NCBI GenBank assembly: GCA_021740905.1
Contig: JAIOYV010000007.1
Coordinates: 46,890 to 110,889, forward strand
DNA: 64,000 bases
DNA from: Bacteroidales bacterium
GTDB taxonomy: Bacteria; Bacteroidota; Bacteroidia; Bacteroidales; M50B96
Reading direction: 5' to 3'
A program made the translations under genes and the position numbers. Below are positions 8,392 to 16,027 of the stretch, in pieces. The notes beneath the pieces were generated by a model. That model made no database searches and was not told where the DNA came from. It saw nothing but the letters and a program-made list of their open reading frames with translations. Each line of letters opens with the position of its first letter. Within the stretch, counting starts at the first letter, position 1.

Positions 8392-9621
8392 ATGAAAAAA
8401 TTGACATTCCTGTTTTTTTGCTTTTCTGTGCTACATACCCTCGCGCAGAAAGACTCCCTGATCGAAACAAGGGATTATAGCTTTGTGATTCAGGATTCAC
8501 CCTCGCAACTCTTTACGATGAGGCAATTCAACGAGAGCTATTTGTCGGGATATCGCCTTTTTGCCCGTGGGCTGAATAATGTGTCAAAAAACGATTACCT
8601 GTCAACGTTGATCCAACTCGGAATCCATACGCTGTTTTTTATGCCGTTGACCCACGAGGAAGGCCATCGGTCCATATTGACAGTCAACAATATCGGCTCG
8701 ATCTCACAACCCTATTTCAATAAGTATGGTGCGGCTTACGTGAAAGGTGTGACCGATCAAGCGCTAGTGGATTTACGCGATAATGATTTGCCCACTTACA
8801 TTCGTCTACACACAGGAGGTCTGGAATCGGATTATATGCTCACCAAACGGATGGAAGAAGTGGCCAGTTTTGGTCAGGATGAATTCAAAAATTATAGGGT
8901 GGAATATTACATGCGGAAACTGGCAATCATGCAATATTATGTGCTTGGCCTTTTGAAATATGAGATCGACCTGGATGAGGAGAAAGATGAACTCGAACGT
9001 GATATTGTCGGGTTCGACACTTACGGGGCAGCCAAGAATTTGTATCGGCCCACCCTCGGTTTTTATCGCTACACCCGCTATAAAGACCTTACCGGCGATG
9101 AAAAGAAATTTGTGCAACGGATTGGCATCCGGTCTTTCGTGAATTTACTCAACCCGCTTATGATCGGAAAAGGCAATTTCAAACGCAACGGATCGACCCG
9201 GTTTAATGTGGGGATGGGCTATACCATGTCGCCTTTCGGCGATTTTATCGACGAGAATATCTGGGTAAAATACAAGGATTTGAAAATTGGCTTTTATGCC
9301 CGGCAATTTCAAAATAAAGAAAATTGGTTTCCCGGTTTTGGCCTTAGTTTGACAGATTATCCGCTTTCCCAAAAAATGTCAACCACCCTATCGGGGCATT
9401 ATTGGCAACAACCTGTCGACTTCGATTTTAACACAAGCCACTCGTTCGCCGGAGGTGCAATCAACTGGGATATCAGCTATTTCTTCCCGGTCGCTCACAA
9501 GGCCCTGAGTGCCTTTTCTGTTGACCTTGGCCTCACCTACAAAACGAAAGGCTTCCTGCCAGAAGACCTTTATCTGGATGAACATTTCGGGGCAAGGATA
9601 GGAACAACAATACGCTTATAA
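8392..9621 (+). CDS. Envelope protein of unknown function with HEEGH motif
   Basis: 409 residues from ATG 8392, chosen because MKKLTFLFFCFSVLHTLAQ then begins a clean signal peptide; an ATG at 8383 is an alternative. Residues 88-92 are HEEGH, an HExxH zinc-peptidase-like motif, inside the hydrophobic stretch LFFMPLTHEEGHRS. A charged helical region (about 135-210) follows. The C-terminal 190 residues show alternating aromatic/polar strands ending in a terminal IGTTIRL, as in small outer-membrane beta barrels. I do not recognise the family. A membrane-embedded metallopeptidase or a structural barrel are both possible; no third metal ligand was identified with confidence. Confidence 0.7.
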   Translation: MKKLTFLFFCFSVLHTLAQKDSLIETRDYSFVIQDSPSQLFTMRQFNESYLSGYRLFARGLNNVSKNDYLSTLIQLGIHTLFFMPLTHEEGHRSILTVNNIGSISQPYFNKYGAAYVKGVTDQALVDLRDNDLPTYIRLHTGGLESDYMLTKRMEEVASFGQDEFKNYRVEYYMRKLAIMQYYVLGLLKYEIDLDEEKDELERDIVGFDTYGAAKNLYRPTLGFYRYTRYKDLTGDEKKFVQRIGIRSFVNLLNPLMIGKGNFKRNGSTRFNVGMGYTMSPFGDFIDENIWVKYKDLKIGFYARQFQNKENWFPGFGLSLTDYPLSQKMSTTLSGHYWQQPVDFDFNTSHSFAGGAINWDISYFFPVAHKALSAFSVDLGLTYKTKGFLPEDLYLDEHFGARIGTTIRL

Positions 9622-9945
9622 AGAAAAATTTGGGTGTATGGCAAAACCTTCTCCTTCTTAGGATTGTCTTCCATCTTTTACTAAACTTTTCTGGAGTACT
9701 GGACTACTGGAGTATTGGAGAGCAATTGGCAAACCACCCCCCAATGCTCCAACACTCCAATAGCCTACTTTTTCACAAAACCACAGAACTATCATTCACC
9801 GTGGAATTTGAATTGCACCCGTAAATTCTCTTGTTGTAGGGATTCGGCAAACTTCCCCAATCGAAAACCGATAAAAAACATGACCATACAGCATCCTTTC
9901 GAAATATTTACTAGTTTTAAGGAATTATTTGATTGATGTAATATA
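9622..9945. other. Intergenic stretch holding dispersed element copy 2; no gene
   Basis: Holds the repeat at 9691-9762 (GGAGTATTGGAGAGCAATT, then GGCAAACCAC and ATGCTCCAACACTCC). The remainder, up to the first attC-like site, shows no coding signal. It may be the remnant of a lost cassette, since the site at 9946 has no matching cassette start here. Confidence 0.45.
9691..9762. repeat. Dispersed GGAGTATTGG...ACTCC element, copy 2
   Basis: Same architecture as copies at 7975 and 57702: TGGAGTACTGG and GGAGTATTGGAG on the left, a centre with CAATTGGCAAAC, and ATGCTCCAACACTCC on the right, forming an imperfect hairpin. Confidence 0.65.
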
Positions 9946-10050
9946 GGGCATAACAACCATGATAAGAGAAATATTCACTATGCTATTGCGTATATCGACC
10001 CTATTTGGGTATTTATTTACTATGGTAGTGATGATTTTTGAGTTGTAGCC
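9946..10050 (+). other. attC-like recombination site 0 (left end of cassette array)
   Basis: The left box GGGCATAAC (9946-9954) and right box GTTGTAGCC (10042-10050) enclose an imperfect inverted repeat (ACCAT near 9956 with ATGGT near 10022, plus AT-rich pairing). The left box would require an upstream cassette starting GTTATGCCC, which is absent, so the preceding cassette appears deleted or decayed. Confidence 0.5.
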
Positions 10051-10080
10051 AATTAGTGACAGCGTAAATACTAAATATAT

Positions 10081-10794
10081 ATGAAGAAAAAATTTAAATT
10101 ACTGATTCTAATATTACCAATAATATTCAATTCTTGCATTACTGAGAGTGATAATCAATTAGACGAAATTGTCAATTTATATAGTGGTCAATTTGAACTT
10201 GGAAGTGGAATTGATCTTAATTCTTCGGATGGTAAAATAAATTATACAAAGCTTACGATTTCAGATAATGACTTGATGGAAAGCGGTTGGATTCAAACAG
10301 AGGCTGTTGCAAATAATTGTGCCATTTTAATTGATAAAAAGAGTCCAAATATTCTTAATAATGGAGAGCGAATTGATATAGAAATTATATTGACCAGCTC
10401 AAATATAACTGAGAAGTCTTTAACTTATGACTATACCAATGATAAACTCTCTAAAATAAAGAAAAAGTATACTCAAGTTGACAGTATCGTAAATAGATTT
10501 ATTGATTATGTTAATATTAGCGAATATGATATATGCTTAGAAATGATGGATGATTTAAAAAAAGTTACTAATGAGGAATTCATTTCATTTCTTGATATGT
10601 TAAAGAAGACCATACCTGCAAGTTACATTGATTCCAAATTAATTGGATATTTAATAAAAAATGAGGATGAACTTGGAGACAATTTGATTTTTTGTAATGC
10701 AGTAATGATTTCTGATGATGAATACCAGAAAATGGTAAATATTATAATAGTAAATAAAAATGACTCATTAAAGATAAGAGAGTTTGTATTTTAA
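10081..10794 (+). CDS. Cassette 1: hypothetical lipoprotein
   Basis: 237 residues. The N terminus MKKKFKLLILILPIIFNSC is a lipoprotein signal with lipobox FNSC, so the mature protein is probably lipid-anchored in the periplasm or outer membrane. The rest is acidic, Asn/Ile-rich and mostly helical, with no recognised domain. AT-rich codon use distinguishes it from flanking chromosomal genes. The start lies 38 bases into its cassette and the TAA stop (10792-10794) is one base before the attC-like left box, typical of cassette genes. Function unknown. Confidence 0.75.
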   Translation: MKKKFKLLILILPIIFNSCITESDNQLDEIVNLYSGQFELGSGIDLNSSDGKINYTKLTISDNDLMESGWIQTEAVANNCAILIDKKSPNILNNGERIDIEIILTSSNITEKSLTYDYTNDKLSKIKKKYTQVDSIVNRFIDYVNISEYDICLEMMDDLKKVTNEEFISFLDMLKKTIPASYIDSKLIGYLIKNEDELGDNLIFCNAVMISDDEYQKMVNIIIVNKNDSLKIREFVF

Positions 10795-10795
10795 C

Positions 10796-10931
10796 TGGCT
10801 ACAACACGCGGTCATAAAAAATTGGGGGCTTGATATGGTTGCAAGCCTTTCAACTCGCATCAAACTTTGGTGTACCATGATAGGAAAGCAGCCCCGATCG
10901 CCCCAACTTTTCATACCGCCACCGTTATGGC
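10796..10931 (+). other. attC-like site A, closing cassette 1
   Basis: Left box TGGCTACAAC (10796-10805), right box GTTATGGC (10924-10931). Between them ACGCGGT and ATAAAAAATTGGGG pair with CGCCCCAACTTTTCAT and ACCGCC, and TTGATATGG with CCATGATAG, leaving a variable central loop and unpaired bases on one arm, as in attC. The left box is the exact reverse complement of 10042-10051. Confidence 0.7.
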
Positions 10932-10960
10932 TCATTAAAAAAAACGACACAGCAAACATT

Positions 10961-11611
10961 ATGAATAAGAAATTAACGACATTTTTAGTGACACTTTTAA
11001 TAAGTGTTTCAACTTTCGGACAGACAGAAACCAAAATTATTGTTCCAGATTTTAAGGACAAGTATTCTGACTATGTGAGACAATTAGAATCAGGAGAAAC
11101 AGACATTGACTACCAAGACTTTCGGTTCAGTTTCATAGAAAGTGAACAATTTATTATTGCAAACAAGAACTCGACAAAACTTGACAGCTTAAAGAGAGAA
11201 ATGTATGCTAAAATGAAGACAAAAAGTTATTCTGAAATAGTTGACATAACAAAGCAAATGCTGAGTATTGACTATACAAGTATGTTGGCTCATAAAATTT
11301 TACGACAGACTTACAACATTATTGGCGACACAACAAATTCAATAAAATACAAGACTATTCAATTTGGACTATTAAATTCAATTGTGAAAAAAGGAGACGG
11401 ACAAACTTGTGCAACAGCTTGGCCAGTCATACAACTATCAGAAGAATATTTTATACTTGAAATGTTAGACGCAGAACTTCAAAAGCAAAGTATTGACAAT
11501 GACGGTGGACTTTGTGACAAAATGGAAGTGAAAGTGGACGGCAAGAAAAAGACTTATTATTTTGAGACAAGTAAGATATTTGTTGGCTATAAAAAACTTG
11601 GACTTGAATAG
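10961..11611 (+). CDS. Cassette 2: exported DUF4919-like protein
   Basis: 216 residues from ATG 10961, chosen because MNKKLTTFLVTLLISVSTFGQ is a complete signal peptide; a longer in-frame extension would run back through the attC-like site and is rejected. Mature part: FKDKYSDYVRQLESGETDIDYQDFRFSFIES at the start, then helices with repeat-like character, then GDGQTCATAWPVIQLSEEYF, which resembles the conserved end of Bacteroidota DUF4919 proteins (recalled, not searched). Periplasmic, function unknown. The stop is 16 bases before site B. Confidence 0.75.
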   Translation: MNKKLTTFLVTLLISVSTFGQTETKIIVPDFKDKYSDYVRQLESGETDIDYQDFRFSFIESEQFIIANKNSTKLDSLKREMYAKMKTKSYSEIVDITKQMLSIDYTSMLAHKILRQTYNIIGDTTNSIKYKTIQFGLLNSIVKKGDGQTCATAWPVIQLSEEYFILEMLDAELQKQSIDNDGGLCDKMEVKVDGKKKTYYFETSKIFVGYKKLGLE

Positions 11612-11626
11612 AATGACAAGAAAAAC

Positions 11627-11763
11627 GAGCCATAACAGCACCTACCCAAAAGTGGCGGTTCAGTGGTTAAATCAAGCTTCGTACTTCTATCAAAGTTTGT
11701 GCTTGGTTGACAGTGAATCGCTTCGAAATCGCCACCTTCGGGTAGCTGCAATACGTTGGCACT
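11627..11763 (+). other. attC-like site B, closing cassette 2
   Basis: Left box GAGCCATAAC (11627-11636) is the exact reverse complement of the cassette 2 start (10924-10933); right box GTTGGCACT at 11755-11763. Strong imperfect hairpin: CTACCCAAAAGTGGCGGTT pairs with AATCGCCACCTTCGGGTAG, then CAGTGGTTAAATCAAGC with GCTTGGTTGACAGTG, with extrahelical bases on one strand. The best-preserved of the sites. Confidence 0.75.
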
Positions 11764-11787
11764 AATACTGAGAAAACCCCTACTACT

Positions 11788-12984
11788 ATGAAAATACAGT
11801 TAATAAAAGAAGACAACATTGAAGTAAACTTAAATGGAATTAAGGATTATCTTAATTCAAAAGTGAAATTTTATGATTTTCAAGTTGGAGAATCCATTGA
11901 AATTATTGACACAGTAATTTCTTATCCAGAGACTCATAAATCTATTTTTTCGCTTATCAATAATCATGATGATTTTGATTATAACTTCATTTTCACAGAC
12001 AAACCATATGATAACAACTTTTTCTTTGAGGGTTATAGCAATATTATACCTTTCTCATTTTACCAATGGGACGCATTGACGAATTTGTCAAAGAATAATG
12101 GTGTTTTACACTTTATAGCTGTTCATATTTCACTTGATTTGGATGATGAATTTAGACACGATTCGACAACAGGCTGCATCTATGATTTTTTGTGGAACAA
12201 AGCTGGAATAGACGACTGTATGAGACAAGCTAGGGTATGTCAGCCTTGTTTAGCTCGAATTAGTGAAAGTATTGATGATAGTGGAAAACAGATATTAAAT
12301 GACTTGAAGGTTATTTTAAATGACCTCTCATGTGCTTCAAAATGGAATCAAGATTTATTGGAATATTTGAAAACAGAGAATGTAATAACTAAGCAAAAGG
12401 AATTTCAAAAACGTAAATCATTAAAAAGAGGAGAAATAAATGTTTTATTAGCATCACCATCTGATACAGAAATTGAAAGAAATAAACTAATTCATAATCT
12501 TGAACGAAAATTCAGAACTGAAAACTATGAAAAGTTATGCAATCATAGATTAATATTAAATATTTGGGAAGATGTAGCCTCTCAAAATGGTTATGCTCAA
12601 GATATTATAAATGATGAAATTCTACACCATGTTGATATAGTCTTAGCAGTATTTAAACATAAACTTGGAACTCCAACTACTGATACTTCTGGTGCGGAAA
12701 GAGCTCCTTCTGGTAGTGCTGAAGAGTTACTCTATGCAATAGATAATCATGATAACTCAAAGAACCCAATAGGGATGGCATACTTTTACTCAAAAGCTCC
12801 AAGCCCTTCATTTGATTTACCTGATTTTCAAAAAATATTATCAGAATGGAATAGGCTTGAAAAATTCAAAACAGATATCAGAACTAAAATTTTATATAAA
12901 CCATATAGTGATTCTGAAGAACTATTAGATTTAACATGTCGTGATTTATCTAATATTATATTGAGTAAATTTGAAAAGTACTAG
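11788..12984 (+). CDS. Cassette 3: two-part protein with C-terminal DUF4062-like domain
   Basis: 398 residues, soluble, no signal peptide. The N-terminal half (1-200) is acidic/aromatic, with a Cys cluster (Cys at TTGCIYDFL, DDCMRQ and the CQPC pair near 150-153) that might bind metal; I do not recognise it. Residues 216-398 begin INVLLASPSDTEIERNKLI, matching the strand-loop-helix start (xSPSDxxxER) of DUF4062-like domains, followed by NIWEDVASQNGYAQDIINDEI, VLAVFKHKLGTPT and SGSAEELLYAI, as in that family. DUF4062 domains occur in NTPase and effector proteins of conflict systems, so a defence role is an inference. The TAG stop overlaps the left box of site C. Confidence 0.75.
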   Translation: MKIQLIKEDNIEVNLNGIKDYLNSKVKFYDFQVGESIEIIDTVISYPETHKSIFSLINNHDDFDYNFIFTDKPYDNNFFFEGYSNIIPFSFYQWDALTNLSKNNGVLHFIAVHISLDLDDEFRHDSTTGCIYDFLWNKAGIDDCMRQARVCQPCLARISESIDDSGKQILNDLKVILNDLSCASKWNQDLLEYLKTENVITKQKEFQKRKSLKRGEINVLLASPSDTEIERNKLIHNLERKFRTENYEKLCNHRLILNIWEDVASQNGYAQDIINDEILHHVDIVLAVFKHKLGTPTTDTSGAERAPSGSAEELLYAIDNHDNSKNPIGMAYFYSKAPSPSFDLPDFQKILSEWNRLEKFKTDIRTKILYKPYSDSEELLDLTCRDLSNIILSKFEKY

Positions 12985-13113
12985 TGCCAACAAAAAATAT
13001 AATGCATGCCGCAATTCGTATAAATATGAAAATTAATGGTCAAATACAAATTGGTTGTAGTTTGAAAATTAATCGTTTCAAAATGCGGCACGCATCATAT
13101 TCAAAACGTACCG
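12982..13113 (+). other. attC-like site C, closing cassette 3 (right end degenerate)
   Basis: Left box TAGTGCCAAC (12982-12991) is the exact reverse complement of 11755-11764. ATAATGCATGCCGCA pairs with TGCGGCACGCATCATAT (about 13000 with 13100) and an inner AT-rich stem continues. The right end reads ACGTACCGC rather than ACGTTRRRY, so the terminal box is mutated or this is the array boundary. Confidence 0.6.
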
Positions 13114-13296
13114 CACGAATTCACGGCTACCGCACGATTGTATCGTTTGGCTACTTTGTTTCAATATTATTCTATCTTTACAAAAGAAAGCTATTGAAAA
13201 CGATATGTCAAGTACGGCACGGATTGCAAATCCGCGTTGGGAGTAGAAGATAAGCGATTTACAAACTAATCGCCAACAGAATTATAACCCACAAAA
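13114..13296. other. Right flank of cassette array, no gene
   Basis: Contains CGTACCGCACGAATTC and CTACCGCACGATTGTATCG, GTTTGGC (13145-13151, possibly a remnant right box), and a GCA-loop mini-palindrome CGGATT-GCA-AATCCG (13220-13234). No supported gene. Confidence 0.4.
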
Positions 13297-13329
13297 AAAG
13301 CCCCCTATCTCTTATGACAGGAGGCTTTA
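13297..13329 (-). terminator. Terminator of the gld operon
   Basis: AAAGCCTCCTGTC ... GGGGGCTTT hairpin on the minus strand followed by a T run (TTTTTTT), 44 bases after the DUF4340 stop. It could also stop + strand transcription leaving the cassette array. Confidence 0.8.
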
Positions 13330-13372
13330 TATTTTCAATTGCCACTAAATTATTGGCACAAACATTACTACT

Positions 13373-14326
13373 CTATTGTAGCAGGATTTGTGCTTCCGGG
13401 TTTAGGTAAAAATTCGCTTTAGGCACAAAAACCCTGTCGAATAAACCGTTGTTGCCGCTCATCACAGAAGTTGGGTTTTCGCTGGATACCATCACATGCC
13501 CATGTACAGCTTCTGCCGGATATGCATCGAGTGTGATCACATCCATGTTTTCGCCCTCGAAGGTAATGCTGTGCGAGGGCGTGTTCTGGCTGGGGTCGAA
13601 TTCATCGACAAAAACAGTTCCGCCCAACCGGGCCATAGATGCCAGGTAGTTGGCACAGGTGATCGAATCAACCGGCAGCCCATCAACCCTCCAATGACCG
13701 GTTGTATCTTTTTGAAGAACAAACGAACTATCGCCGGGGTAGCTATAAGTAACCCGGGTCCATTGCAGTTGATCGGCGAAAATCAGCGAACGGTCGCGAA
13801 AACTTTCCCTGTCCCGGTCGAAAGTCATGCTTAAATAGCCATCCACAGCGTACACTTTATCTTTATCTGCCAGCCTTACATAACTGGCTGCTTTTTGGGT
13901 TTGTTGGTTATAATCGAATTTGCCAAAAATCAGGTCGGCCACAACATCTCCATCTACTTCCATTTTCACAAGGGTGCCAAGCGAGTCGGTCACTTCGTAC
14001 TTCTCCCATTTATCTTCGGAAGAAGAGGCCAAACGCGAAGGCTTTAGTTCCTGAATCTCGCGAAGCATTGCCTTCATGGAATTATCATCGGTAGTAAACT
14101 TTCTGTCACCCGATACAAGCATCCATTCGGCTCCTACTTTTTCAAATCTAATTTCCTTTTTACCGGCTGATTTGGGATAGATTTCGATGGCGGTAATTGC
14201 TGAAGTATCCGCCTCGACCAAATCGGCCAAAAGGGTACGGTCGCCTTTTTGCTTTTCCACAAAATAATTGATCCCAAGAATCACAATCAATATCGCAAAA
14301 ATTATTATCAGTGTTTTTGATTTCAT
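13373..14326 (-). CDS. DUF4340 domain-containing protein
   Basis: 317 residues with an N-terminal membrane anchor (IIIFAILIVILGINYFV, 5-22) and a periplasmic region: AGAEWM/W-type repeats (GAEWMLVSGDRKFTTDD, GHWRVDGLPVDS), each followed by a FD-rich segment, as in the repeated DUF4340 domain. Genes of this family regularly sit directly downstream of GldG-type genes, as here (144 bases after gldG). It probably works with that ABC system; its biochemical role is unknown. Confidence 0.85.
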   Translation of the reverse strand: MKSKTLIIIFAILIVILGINYFVEKQKGDRTLLADLVEADTSAITAIEIYPKSAGKKEIRFEKVGAEWMLVSGDRKFTTDDNSMKAMLREIQELKPSRLASSSEDKWEKYEVTDSLGTLVKMEVDGDVVADLIFGKFDYNQQTQKAASYVRLADKDKVYAVDGYLSMTFDRDRESFRDRSLIFADQLQWTRVTYSYPGDSSFVLQKDTTGHWRVDGLPVDSITCANYLASMARLGGTVFVDEFDPSQNTPSHSITFEGENMDVITLDAYPAEAVHGHVMVSSENPTSVMSGNNGLFDRVFVPKANFYLNPEAQILLQ

Positions 14327-14343
14327 TTTTCTCTTTTTTTATT

Positions 14344-14470
14344 AGTTCAAAGTTCTGAATTAGGGAGTTCTAAGTTAGGAAGTTCTGAGTTATTTAATTG
14401 ATTGAACTTTTTCAACTCTGAACTTTTTCAACTCTGAACTCTTCAACTCAGAAATCTTCAACTCTTTTAA
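14344..14470. repeat. Inverted short-unit array (AGTTCTGA / TCAACTCTGAAC) starting at the gldG stop
   Basis: The left part repeats AGTTCTGA/AGTTAGG; the right part repeats TCAACTCTGAAC, its reverse complement, and ends next to the gldG stop codon (complement of 14471-14473). The two halves can fold into a long imperfect hairpin in the gldG-DUF4340 spacer. Confidence 0.7.
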
Positions 14471-15991
14471 CTAAACGTATCCTTTCTCCATCCGCTTCAC
14501 GCGCAATACCCTATTGCGTTGCATCCTGAAAATTCCATAAATCAAGATCAGTATAATTGGCAACAAGAAATTCAACCACTTTAACAAAGCCTTGGTTCCG
14601 TCTTCAATCTGGTCTAGTGGCCGGGCGGTTACACCTTTCGTGCGCAACTCAATCAATCCGGTATCATCGCTCAACCAATCGATAGAATTTACAAACAGGC
14701 TTATGTTGTCGGGTTGATGTTGCTGGGCCTGCTGACCCTCGCCATTTACACAAAAACCACCATCGCCAACCAACACAATGGTCGATTCCATGTTTCCACT
14801 AATCTTTCCGCTTAAAACACCTGCCACAGTAAGGTTTGCAAGAGGAAAATCCTTTTCGGCCCATTTCCGGCTAATATCAAAATAGGTAGGACAGGGTTGA
14901 GTGCCCGACTTTTTCGATGTTTTAGCAAGGGGTGTAAACCTCAAGCTCGAATCGCCGGTAAAACTAACTGTACTGGCAAATGGCAGCATTACCATTTCAA
15001 GCCCTTTGGTAATAGGGTGTTCTTCGAAGGTATTAATAATAGGCAAATAATGAAACGGCATCGGCCTGTTCATCATAAAAAATCCCTGCTGTTGACGTAC
15101 AGTAACATTGGCACAACTTTGATCGACCACAAAATTGCTTTCGACCAAAAGCCCTTTTTGTTCGAGCCAGGTTTCGAGGCCGGTTGTAATTTCAGTACCC
15201 TGGGCAGTTTGCAAATCACCATCAACCCTATCCATGCCGATAAAGAGTTTTCCGCCCCTTGACAAGAAATCGTCCAATTGTCTGAGGTGGCTGTAAGGGA
15301 ATGAATCGCGTGGGGCTAAGATTGCCACCGTGGTATATTTTCCCAATGCTTCAGTTGTGTCCGTAAGTTCAACAGGCTCCACCTGATATAGGATCTGGAG
15401 CGACTGCATGGCTTGTTGCAATTCAGCCAGAGCAGGCTCGCCATGTCCCTGCAAATACCCGATAACTGGTTTGTTGGTTACGGCTAGTTTTTTAATGCTG
15501 GTCGAAAGTGCATATTCCATGGCAGACCCTTCCTGCATAAAGGGGATCACATCGGTTTCGTCGCCCAGCGAAATAACAGCGCCCATGTAGGCTTTTTGTT
15601 GTTTCATCTGGTCTTTTTCGCGAACCGAAATAATGACAGGCTGAATCCCATTTTGCATGGCTTCCTGTTCCACTTCGGCATCCTTGCTGGGGTCGATGAA
15701 TTCGTACACCACGTTGCCGTGCGAAAGGTTTCCAAATTCTATCAGCATTTCCTTGAAATCGCGACGCACCTTCAAAATATTGGGTGGTAAGCCTTCTTCG
15801 GTAAAATAGGCTTTTACTGTAATTGGTTCTTCCAGGTCGTCTAAAATATTTTCGGTGGCTTTACTTAGTGTAAAACGATTGTCTTCGGTTAAATCGAGCC
15901 GGGCAAAAAAGCGGTCCGACAGGATATTTACCACTACAATAATGGCAATCACCAGAAGTATATAACTTACAATTGATTTTCTTTTTTCCAT
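14471..15991 (-). CDS. gldG: GldG-like ABC transporter auxiliary protein
   Basis: 506 residues. N-terminal TM (SYILLVIAIIVVVNILSDRFF), then the family signature RLDLTEDNRFTLSKATENIL (residues 30-50), a large periplasmic ABC_transp_aux domain (VIGYLQGHGEPAL, SFPYSHLRQLDDFLSRGGKLFIGMD), and a C-terminal TM (FLLPIILILIYGIFRMQ) with a basic tail. In Flavobacterium, GldG with GldF and GldA is needed for gliding; homologues occur in many non-gliding Bacteroidota. The start is 36 bases after the permease stop. Confidence 0.9.
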   Translation of the reverse strand: MEKRKSIVSYILLVIAIIVVVNILSDRFFARLDLTEDNRFTLSKATENILDDLEEPITVKAYFTEEGLPPNILKVRRDFKEMLIEFGNLSHGNVVYEFIDPSKDAEVEQEAMQNGIQPVIISVREKDQMKQQKAYMGAVISLGDETDVIPFMQEGSAMEYALSTSIKKLAVTNKPVIGYLQGHGEPALAELQQAMQSLQILYQVEPVELTDTTEALGKYTTVAILAPRDSFPYSHLRQLDDFLSRGGKLFIGMDRVDGDLQTAQGTEITTGLETWLEQKGLLVESNFVVDQSCANVTVRQQQGFFMMNRPMPFHYLPIINTFEEHPITKGLEMVMLPFASTVSFTGDSSLRFTPLAKTSKKSGTQPCPTYFDISRKWAEKDFPLANLTVAGVLSGKISGNMESTIVLVGDGGFCVNGEGQQAQQHQPDNISLFVNSIDWLSDDTGLIELRTKGVTARPLDQIEDGTKALLKWLNFLLPIILILIYGIFRMQRNRVLRVKRMEKGYV

Positions 15992-16027
15992 TTTTCTGAT
16001 TTTTTCAATGTTAAAAGATACTTCTTT

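Larger units (their letters stand above)
10043..13113 (+). mobile_element. Integron-like array of three gene cassettes, no integrase in window
   Basis: Three one-gene cassettes in the same orientation, each closed by a folded site: cassette 1 10043-10924, cassette 2 10925-11755, cassette 3 11756 to about 13108. In each, the first bases after the recombination G are the exact 10-base reverse complement of the left box of that cassette's own site (GTTGTAGCCA/TGGCTACAAC, GTTATGGCTC/GAGCCATAAC, GTTGGCACTA/TAGTGCCAAC). This is what integron cassette excision and insertion predicts, because both boxes are joined in the circular cassette. Stop codons lie at, or up to 16 bases before, the site, another cassette trait. 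The genes are visibly AT-richer than both flanks. Without an adjacent integrase it would be classed as a cluster of attC sites lacking integrase (CALIN). Confidence 0.72.

Noticed and set aside
11562..11765. 67-residue + strand frame
   Set aside because: Overlaps the end of cassette 2 gene and all of attC-like site B.
12984..13253. 89-residue frame after cassette 3
   Set aside because: It lies across the attC-like site C and its hairpin, starts inside the left box with GTG, and shows no family resemblance.
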